From positions 9,528 through 20,732 of the forward strand of contig DADP01000022.1 of the NCBI GenBank assembly GCA_002495025.1: 11,205 nt of DNA, written 5' to 3'. Position numbers and translations under genes: made by a program. Source of the DNA: Desulfurococcaceae archaeon UBA285. Lineage in GTDB: Archaea; Thermoproteota; Thermoprotei_A; Sulfolobales; Desulfurococcaceae. The notes under the pieces were generated by a model. It made no database searches. It worked only from the letters and a program-made list of their open reading frames with translations, and was not told the DNA's origin. Below, piece by piece: positions 5,635-11,205 of the stretch (its first letter is position 1; every line of letters starts with the position of its first letter).

Positions 5635-6546
5635 TTGAAGAAGACTAGGTCTATTTATGCTTTATTGATTATTCTACTCGCATCTATGTTTCTAGCTGGC
5701 TTCTATACCGGGTTAAATTATTCTAGCGTTACTTCAAGCCAGTATACTGTGAGGGTTGCTACGACTACATCTCTATACCAAATTGGACTACTCGAGGAAT
5801 TATTCAGCGACTTCAACAATATTACTGGTTTAAACATTAAATTCGACGTATTGGTTAGAGGTTCTGGTGAAACACTAAGACTACTAGCCGACGGCTCTGC
5901 TTGTATTGGCTTTACCCATGCCCCCACACTAGAGTTGCAGTATATTGAGAAGGGGTTAATTGAGAAACTAGCGTTTTTTGCATACAACGAGTTCGTTATT
6001 GTAGGCCCTGCTAACGACCCGGCAAATATTAGCAGTGCTGAAAATGTCTTTGAGGCATTTAAGAGGATATATATTGCAGGCGAGCAGGGGCTGGCAGTAT
6101 TTGTAAGTAGAGGAGACTACTCTGGAACACACATCAGGGAAATACAATTATGGAATACTACTGGTTTAAACCCAGAGGGTAGAAAATGGTATTTGAAAAC
6201 AGGGCAGGGTATGATACAAGCACTAATAATAGCCGAGAACCTTGGAAACGCATATACACTAACTGATATTGCAACATACTCTAAATTAAAGAGTGAGGGG
6301 AAGCTGGTTAACCTAGTAGTGTTGAAGACCGATCCAGTATACCTCGTCAATGTATACTCAATATACCTGTCTAAAACACCGTCTTGCGATAATCCATATA
6401 CATGGTATATAGCATACAAGTTTAGAGACTACCTGATTAGCAGGGGCCAGGAGCTAATAGCATCGAGATTTAATGGTTTATTAAACCCTGTTCGTGGACG
6501 CGAGGAATTAGTTGGAGAAATATGGAAAGCTTTAACAAAACTATAA
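5635..6546 (+). CDS. tupA: Tungstate ABC transporter, substrate-binding protein (TupA-like)
   Basis: This protein captures tungstate outside the cell for the adjacent permease and ATPase. The TupA-type signature is clear: RVATTTSLYQIGLL near residues 40-53, the block FAYNEFVIVGPANDP (115-129), FVSRGDYSGTH (156-166), TGQGM (189-193) and AYTLTD (206-211). The TTTS and SRGDxSGT motifs line the oxyanion pocket in characterised TupA. A single hydrophobic helix at residues 7-27 anchors or exports it; no lipobox cysteine is seen. I chose TTG 5635 rather than GTG 5626 because GGTGG (5625-5629) is then an ideal Shine-Dalgarno five bases away, matching other genes here; the longer form adds three residues. 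It differs from WtpA/ModA-type binding proteins, so the ligand is more likely tungstate than molybdate, but discrimination is not provable here. Confidence 0.9.
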   Translation: MKKTRSIYALLIILLASMFLAGFYTGLNYSSVTSSQYTVRVATTTSLYQIGLLEELFSDFNNITGLNIKFDVLVRGSGETLRLLADGSACIGFTHAPTLELQYIEKGLIEKLAFFAYNEFVIVGPANDPANISSAENVFEAFKRIYIAGEQGLAVFVSRGDYSGTHIREIQLWNTTGLNPEGRKWYLKTGQGMIQALIIAENLGNAYTLTDIATYSKLKSEGKLVNLVVLKTDPVYLVNVYSIYLSKTPSCDNPYTWYIAYKFRDYLISRGQELIASRFNGLLNPVRGREELVGEIWKALTKL

Positions 6547-6573
6547 ATCTTAATTTAATTGAGAGGACGCGAT

Positions 6574-7227
6574 ATGACGGAGTCTATTTATACAGTGACA
6601 ATTAGAAGCATTTATATCTCGTCAATAGCAGCACTAATAGCATTTATGTCCTCGATAGCACTGAGCACTATTATATCGAGGCTTTCAAGAAAATACGTTG
6701 AAATAGTATCTAGCGTCTTCGAGGCACTTGTAGGAGTACCAACAACTGTTATTGGTCTACTAGTATACATGTTGCTCTTTCCCAAGGGCCCACTAGGCGC
6801 ATTAAAACTCATTTATACACCATACGCTATTATAATAGGAGAGTTTCTAGTAGCATTCCCCATGGCGTATACATATATGTTTAGACACTACTATACTCGT
6901 AGAGAGAAAATTAGAGAACTAGTGTTATCACTGGGTTGCACGGAGAAACCAGTATTTAAACTCCTCTTAAGAGAACTAACACCCATCCTACTATCAGCAT
7001 ACCTGGTCTCTTTCTCGAGAGCTATGGGTGAACTAGGTGTTGCATTAATAGTTGGTGGTGGTATTGAAGGCTATACCAATGTATTGACAACAGCTATTGC
7101 TATTCAGACATCTCTTGGAAACTACGAGTATGCTATTCAACTCGGATTAATCCTCGTATCTATAACTGTATCACTAGTTGTAGTCTTGAAACTACTGGGT
7201 GAACGAGTATTATGGAGATTAGACTAG
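6574..7227 (+). CDS. tupB: Tungstate ABC transporter, permease (TupB-like)
   Basis: This 217-residue membrane protein follows tupA by 27 bases and overlaps the ATPase gene by 16 bases, so the three form one operon. It has about five or six transmembrane helices. A cytoplasmic EAA-like loop with conserved glycine lies at about residues 114-137 (ELVLSLG, then FKLLLRELTP) and would dock on the ATPase. The segment SFSRAMGELGVALIVGG (146-162) is typical of oxyanion ABC permeases. An in-frame TTG at 6559 would add five residues, but GAGAGG (6561-6566) is well placed for the ATG at 6574, which I prefer. The assignment to tungstate comes mainly from the TupA neighbour. Confidence 0.9.
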   Translation: MTESIYTVTIRSIYISSIAALIAFMSSIALSTIISRLSRKYVEIVSSVFEALVGVPTTVIGLLVYMLLFPKGPLGALKLIYTPYAIIIGEFLVAFPMAYTYMFRHYYTRREKIRELVLSLGCTEKPVFKLLLRELTPILLSAYLVSFSRAMGELGVALIVGGGIEGYTNVLTTAIAIQTSLGNYEYAIQLGLILVSITVSLVVVLKLLGERVLWRLD

Positions 7228-7871
7228 AAGACGTGTGGTTTACATATGACGGGGCATCCTACGTCTTGAAAAACATTAACTTGGAGCTTGCAAATCCAGG
7301 ATTATACATATTAATAGGGCCCAACGGCTCTGGTAAAACAACACTATTAAAAATAATATCACTCATTTTAAAACCAAGCAAAGGTAGAATACTCGTAAAC
7401 GGAGTCGACTATTGGGGTTTGAGTGATGAGAGTAGGCAAATAGAGTTAAAGAGTAGAATAGTATATGTCCACGATAAACCAATACTACTCAGAGGCTCCG
7501 TGGAATACAATTTAAAACTCGGATTGAAGCTAAGAGGAGATCTACGAGTAGACGAATCACTAGTAGAATACTATATTGATAGATACATGCTTAGAGAAAT
7601 ACTGGACAAACCAGCTAGCAAATTGAGTTCTGGACAAGCAAAGACAATAAGTATTCTAAGAGCACTAATCCTAAACCCTGAAATAATAGCACTAGACGAG
7701 CCATTCACTTTTCTAGATGCTAGTAGAACAAGCCTGCTAATACAAGACCTAGCAAGAATAGCGAGCAATGGAAGCATTGTTATAATTGCAACACACTACA
7801 TACACAGAGAATTAAAACCACACATCAAGCAAGTAGTTGAGTTAATCAATGGAGAAATCAGTAATATCTAG
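7212..7871 (+). CDS. tupC: Tungstate ABC transporter, ATP-binding protein (TupC-like)
   Basis: This 219-residue ATPase powers the transporter. Motifs in order: Walker A GPNGSGKT (36-43), signature LSSGQ (138-142), Walker B IIALDEP (158-164) with catalytic E163, D-loop FLD, and the switch histidine in IIATHY (H195). The Q-loop is unusual: where most ABC proteins have a glutamine, the sequence reads VYVHDKP, with H87. Length is normal for the short TupC type, without the regulatory C-terminal domain found in ModC/WtpC-like proteins. The start is ATG 7212, nine bases after GGTGA and inside the end of tupB, indicating coupled translation. Confidence 0.92.
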   Translation: MEIRLEDVWFTYDGASYVLKNINLELANPGLYILIGPNGSGKTTLLKIISLILKPSKGRILVNGVDYWGLSDESRQIELKSRIVYVHDKPILLRGSVEYNLKLGLKLRGDLRVDESLVEYYIDRYMLREILDKPASKLSSGQAKTISILRALILNPEIIALDEPFTFLDASRTSLLIQDLARIASNGSIVIIATHYIHRELKPHIKQVVELINGEISNI

Positions 7872-7928
7872 AGTCCATTAAACAATATTTTCCCTAGATT
7901 GTAGTATTATACCATGTAGGTGGATGGA

Positions 7929-8831
7929 TTGAATAAAGATGCAATTATAAAAATCCTAGTATTCACTGTTCTATCCTATACTGTAGCATTCATACTAGAC
8001 ATAGCTGTAGCATGGTTTGACTTCCCTGTATTTCTATGGGGTTTCATGAGAATGTGGAGTGTCACGCTTAGTGTTCTAATATGTCTACGCCTCTATGGAG
8101 AGAGTATTTCTAGGAGTTTAAAGGAATATCTAGGTCTCTCTAAAAACGCTGTTTTATTGTACTTGTTGTCGCCAATACTGGTTTACAGTGCCCTTGGATT
8201 ATATGTAGCTCTTGCATCGCCAATGGGATTATTCAACTTCAATGAATACATTAACATAGTTGCTGATGCAATACGCAAAACCAATACATCTCTAAGCGAG
8301 GAACAAATAGTTAGTTTAGCTACAATAACAGCATATATGCAGTTAATACTTGCTTATCCAGCTGCATTAACTATTAACGCGTTGTTTGCACTTGGCGAGG
8401 AAGTAGGGTGGAGGGGATACCTCTACAATCTCCTAGGTGGTAATCCAAGCTTGAAGAATACAATAATTATCGGTGTATTGTGGGGACTGTGGCATGCCTC
8501 GGCGATAATACTACTGGGACACAACTACCAAGTCAACCGGTATCTAGGAGTATTATTATTTACATTGCTAACCACGGCCTTTACATATCCACACCTACTA
8601 GTAACACGAGTAGGAAAAAGCGTATTGCCAGCTGCATCACTACATGGAGCAATAAATGCATTGTGGAACCTAACCATGGTGGCTTCTAGTCTACCACTAC
8701 GTGAAAGAGAGGTTTTAGGCGGCCTCGGCGCAATTGGAATAGCTACATGGCTCGCTACAAGTATAGCGGTCTACATATTATTACATGTAATTAAACCAAG
8801 AGAAAATCAACATGTAGAAAATCCTGTATAG
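7929..8831 (+). CDS. CPBP-family intramembrane metalloprotease (CAAX/Abi type)
   Basis: This is a roughly 300-residue protein with about eight hydrophobic helices. It carries the three CPBP motifs: EEVGWR (residues 157-162 from the chosen start), WGLWHAS with H189, and LHGAINALWN with H239 and N243. These residues form the membrane-embedded metal site of the Rce1/CAAX protease family. Archaeal members have unknown substrates; prenyl-protein processing should not be assumed. I prefer TTG 7929, because AGGTGG (7918-7923) lies five bases upstream; GTG 7920 would add three residues but overlap that site. It follows tupC on the same strand after 57 bases, so it may be read from the same transcript, although nothing links it to tungstate. 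Confidence 0.88.
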   Translation: MNKDAIIKILVFTVLSYTVAFILDIAVAWFDFPVFLWGFMRMWSVTLSVLICLRLYGESISRSLKEYLGLSKNAVLLYLLSPILVYSALGLYVALASPMGLFNFNEYINIVADAIRKTNTSLSEEQIVSLATITAYMQLILAYPAALTINALFALGEEVGWRGYLYNLLGGNPSLKNTIIIGVLWGLWHASAIILLGHNYQVNRYLGVLLFTLLTTAFTYPHLLVTRVGKSVLPAASLHGAINALWNLTMVASSLPLREREVLGGLGAIGIATWLATSIAVYILLHVIKPRENQHVENPV

Positions 8832-8889
8832 CAACTTCTATACTGAATGGTTTTTCATAGAGATTCAAGGATGGTGACGACAAAAATGA

Positions 8890-9747
8890 TTATTTTAACT
8901 TCTTTTTGTTTTGTCTACTCTTAACCTTTATACCTATGTTCTTATCACAGTATATAGCTATAGGGCATCCACTACATTTTTTCTCTCTACACAAGTTTTT
9001 ACCTATATACCATATTGCTTCATCGAGCATCCATGGAGCCATACTAATTTTCTTAGCTCCTCTTCTCCAGGCTTCTTTTACTAGTTCTTTTAATTGATTA
9101 TTCAATACAACCTCTGTTACAGGTGTTTTAGGCTTCAAGACACCAGTATATATTGTAAATCTAGCTACATGTATGTCGACTGCAACATCTAAATCGTTGA
9201 AATCCATGATTTTTAATAGTTTCTTCTCGCCCATAACACGAAGGTAGAAGTTTGAGAGTTTATCGCCTCTTAGATATGGGAATTTCTCTAGGTGTTTCTC
9301 TTTTATCTCCTTTATAGTTAATGGTTCAATGGTAATGTTTCTCGGGTCTCCACCGTAGTCTCTGAGAAGTATTGTGGATATTTCTTTCCATGCCCTAGCT
9401 GCTTTGATATAGTATCTTGCACCAAGGTTTTTCAAGAACACTGCAAGTTCTTTTTCATCAATCTCTAAGATTTTCTCTGGTGTAAACATTTCAGGGTGTT
9501 GTTCGTATGTTCCACGGGCCTGTTGCCACAGTTTGTCTGCATCAGTCATATAGTCAAGTGCAATTATATAGGTGTAGTAGAGGGCGAGTTCACGACTACC
9601 TTCATTGATGTTTCTTGGTAATTGGTATTCGGGCATGATTTTCTCGGGTTTGTATTCCGGGTTGTTTTGTCTTAAATCTATTAGAATCTTCGCGATATTA
9701 GCTGCTTTATCATAGTCAACGATGAACAAACTATTTTCTCTGGACAT
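8890..9747 (-). CDS. HhH-GPD superfamily DNA glycosylase/lyase-like protein with four C-terminal cysteines
   Basis: The central part matches the helix-hairpin-helix DNA glycosylase fold (endonuclease III, OGG, AGOG relatives), which removes damaged bases and can nick the DNA. FPYLRGDKLSNFYLRVM (156-172) corresponds to the hairpin, and K163 stands where endonuclease III has its catalytic lysine. AVDIHVARF (189-197) gives the expected catalytic D191. Near the C terminus, C253, C258, C261 and C267 are spaced C-x4-C-x2-C-x5-C, close to but not identical with the C-x6-C-x2-C-x5-C [4Fe-4S] loop of endonuclease III. A basic lysine-rich tail ends the protein. At 285 residues it is longer than endonuclease III (about 211) by an N-terminal extension of no recognised type. 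The start is ATG 9745-9747, preceded by GGGGAT. The damaged base it recognises is not predictable here. Confidence 0.75.
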   Translation of the reverse strand: MSRENSLFIVDYDKAANIAKILIDLRQNNPEYKPEKIMPEYQLPRNINEGSRELALYYTYIIALDYMTDADKLWQQARGTYEQHPEMFTPEKILEIDEKELAVFLKNLGARYYIKAARAWKEISTILLRDYGGDPRNITIEPLTIKEIKEKHLEKFPYLRGDKLSNFYLRVMGEKKLLKIMDFNDLDVAVDIHVARFTIYTGVLKPKTPVTEVVLNNQLKELVKEAWRRGAKKISMAPWMLDEAIWYIGKNLCREKKCSGCPIAIYCDKNIGIKVKSRQNKKKLK

Positions 9748-9781
9748 AACATCCCCATAATATAATAAGTGTCGAGCTTTG

Positions 9782-9791
9782 TGATAAACTA
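9782..9791 (-). promoter_or_regulatory. Possible TATA box for the glycosylase-like gene
   Basis: On the minus strand TAGTTTATCA lies about 35-45 bases before the ATG; transcription would start near 9761, just ahead of the GGGGAT ribosome-binding site. AT-rich alternatives exist nearby, so the choice is uncertain. Confidence 0.3.
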
Positions 9792-9865
9792 CAAGTTTCT
9801 AGTTCGTGGAGTAATTATTAAAGATCTAGATTTTCAAAATTCTTGTTGTTCTACTGGACAATATG

Positions 9866-9875
9866 AGTTAAAAGC
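9866..9875 (+). promoter_or_regulatory. TATA box for the DUF401 gene
   Basis: GAGTTAAAAG lies about 50 bases before the GTG start and would place the transcript start near 9895, leaving a leader that includes GGGTGG (9907-9912). Confidence 0.4.
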
Positions 9876-9919
9876 TGTTTGTATAATCAATTAGACTACT
9901 TGGACTGGGTGGTCTAGGC

Positions 9920-11089
9920 GTGCTTATACAGGTCTACTTGTTTATTGTAAGTGTATTGGTTGTTGTGGTATTGGTTTTGAAGAGGATTAGTGTTGCTCTG
10001 GCTATACTTGTTTCTCTCCTATTGTATTCTATTCCACTACTTGGTTTTGGAGTAGTAGACGTTGTATTAGAGTCGCTCAACTATACAATGTTTAATACTG
10101 TAGCGTCACTTGTTTTCGCCATGATACTTGCTAATATCTACCGTGAAACAAGAGCGGCAAAAGAACTGGTTGAATCCCTTGAATACATTGGCGCGAAAAC
10201 AGCAGCTGTATCTATCCCTGCAATAATTGGATTGCTCCCCATGCCTGCCGGTGCATATATTTCTGCCACTATGATCGACCCAGTATACACTAAAATGGAG
10301 TTGGATCCATACAAGAAGACATTTACTAACTTCTGGTTTAGACATATATGGATTACTATTTGGCCGCTATACCAAAACATTATAATTGCATCTGCGCTAC
10401 TAGGCGTCTCATATACAGAGTTATTATCGAGGAATTGGCCAATAGCACTTGCATCACTGTTATCTGGTATAATAGTGTTTACTGCTATCACGAGGGATAA
10501 GAATAACTGGAGGAATAGTAATAGTGGTTTACGCGGACTACTACACACATGGCCTTTTATCCTACTAGCAATACTGTCACTCGTAGCTAGTATACCACTA
10601 TATATAGCACTAGCAATTGTAATCACTACTGCAATAGCAGTCTATAGAGTTCCACGTGGAATACTACTCAGAGCAGTTAAAAGAGCGCTCGACCCATCAT
10701 TGATATCACTAATAATTATATCGTTAATGTATGGAAAAGCAATTGAGAAAACCCGTCTCGCCGAAATCCTAGTAGCTTTACTGTCTAGTCAGGGCTTTAC
10801 AGCTATGTTGCTTATACCACTAGCAATAGTCTTCGCCACCGGCTTCGAGTTTACATTTGTAGCTCTTGGATTCCCCGCGTTGAAGGGGTTGATTCAAATT
10901 GATCCAAACTATATCACTATTGGCTTTCTAGGTGGTTTTATAGGTTCAATGCTCTCTCCAGCACATGCCTGCCTAGTAATGTCGTCAAAGTACTTTAAAG
11001 CAGAGTTGCCGAGAGTATACAAGTATACTGTCCCAGCGTCGATATTGACACTAGTTATAACACTAGTATTAATCACGTTTTTTCATTGA
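9920..11089 (+). CDS. DUF401 family multi-pass membrane protein
   Basis: This 389-residue protein has about ten hydrophobic helices and the hallmarks of the archaeal DUF401 family. These are LLPMPAGAYISA (105-116), NFWFRHIWITIWPLYQN (137-153) and, in the second half, GFLGGFIGSMLSPAHACLV (335-353). The pattern of two re-entrant-like, proline- and glycine-rich loops in two halves resembles transporters of the ion-transporter superfamily (arsenite, citrate and dicarboxylate carriers), so a secondary transporter is a reasonable inference; no substrate is known to me. The start is GTG 9920, with GGTGG seven bases upstream. It is divergent from the glycosylase-like gene and followed by a separate promoter-like region, so it appears to be transcribed alone. 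Confidence 0.85.
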   Translation: MLIQVYLFIVSVLVVVVLVLKRISVALAILVSLLLYSIPLLGFGVVDVVLESLNYTMFNTVASLVFAMILANIYRETRAAKELVESLEYIGAKTAAVSIPAIIGLLPMPAGAYISATMIDPVYTKMELDPYKKTFTNFWFRHIWITIWPLYQNIIIASALLGVSYTELLSRNWPIALASLLSGIIVFTAITRDKNNWRNSNSGLRGLLHTWPFILLAILSLVASIPLYIALAIVITTAIAVYRVPRGILLRAVKRALDPSLISLIIISLMYGKAIEKTRLAEILVALLSSQGFTAMLLIPLAIVFATGFEFTFVALGFPALKGLIQIDPNYITIGFLGGFIGSMLSPAHACLVMSSKYFKAELPRVYKYTVPASILTLVITLVLITFFH

Positions 11090-11126
11090 CTAATTAAACC
11101 AGTTCTACTCTACTACAATACACTTG

Positions 11127-11205
11127 TTTAAAAACCCTTATAGTGTTATTTGTTTAGCGTGGTGGAGAGGGATGTCATTTAACACAATCTATTCGTAAAC
11201 CCATA
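11127..11205 (+). promoter_or_regulatory. Promoter and ribosome-binding region of a gene at the right edge
   Basis: TTTAAAAACCCT (11127-11138) is identical to the promoter element of the tRNA-Ile gene. About 25 bases downstream comes GGTGG (11161-11165), then ATG at 11172, with Shine-Dalgarno spacing fully normal for this genome. The frame from that ATG stops after eight codons (TAA at 11196-11198), and no other start codon in the last 40 bases opens a frame to the edge. The transcript may therefore be a structured RNA, a short leader peptide, or a gene whose true start lies beyond the window. Confidence 0.4.

Noticed and set aside
6475..6487. Perfect palindrome GGTTTA-T-TAAACC
   Set aside because: It lies inside the tupA coding sequence and encodes ordinary residues (GLLNP); no reason to see a regulatory site.
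7904..7912. TATA-like string before the CPBP protease
   Set aside because: It would put the transcription start inside the coding sequence, past the GGTGG site. Readthrough from the tungstate operon is at least as likely.
10138..10626. Minus-strand reading frame of 162 codons
   Set aside because: It is antisense to the DUF401 gene, whose conserved motifs fix the coding strand.
1..11205. CRISPR array, insertion sequence, integrase or toxin-antitoxin genes
   Set aside because: No evenly spaced repeats, transposase-like proteins or terminal inverted repeats were seen. The genes look like ordinary chromosomal archaeal genes.

Overview
The window looks like a hyperthermophilic crenarchaeon, most likely of the Desulfurococcales. 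The DNA is AT-rich, with heavy use of AGA/AGG and ATA codons. Many starts are TTG or GTG placed 5-9 bases after a GGTG(G) Shine-Dalgarno. TATA boxes sit where archaeal promoters expect them. The gene content is archaeal: a CTP-dependent riboflavin kinase, a tungsten aldehyde oxidoreductase, DUF401, a SAM hydroxide adenosyltransferase and a probable C/D box sRNA. The species assignment is inference.

Layout. 1-354 (+) is the C-terminal end of an ND2/ND4/ND5-like proton-pumping subunit. 360-728 (-) is riboflavin kinase and 820-2646 (-) an aldehyde:ferredoxin oxidoreductase family enzyme. 2806-2879 (+) is tRNA-Ile(GAU). 2925-3830 (-) is a shortened amidohydrolase-like protein that appears to lack its catalytic metal site. 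The intergenic block 3880-4005 is GC-rich and carries C/D box motifs on the minus strand, including one well-formed candidate guide RNA (3944-4004). 4059-4868 (+) is SAM hydroxide adenosyltransferase, convergent with a Gdt1/TMEM165-type cation transporter at 4876-5445 (-). 5635-7871 (+) is a tungstate ABC transporter operon (binding protein, permease, ATPase). 7929-8831 (+) is a CPBP/CAAX-type membrane protease, convergent with an HhH-GPD DNA glycosylase-like protein at 8890-9747 (-). 9920-11089 (+) is a DUF401 membrane protein. The right edge has a further promoter whose gene lies mostly outside.

How it fits together. The clearest functional link is tungsten: the transporter would bring in tungstate, and the oxidoreductase about 3 kb away would use it as tungstopterin cofactor. 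They are not in one operon. The most interesting unannotated element is the candidate C/D box sRNA. Its D'-box guide can form ten consecutive pairs (one G-U) with the universal 16S rRNA decoding-site sequence, and the N+5 rule places the predicted 2'-O-methylation on the equivalent of E. coli C1402. I see no mobile element, CRISPR array or defence island. No stretch longer than 300 bases lacks a gene.
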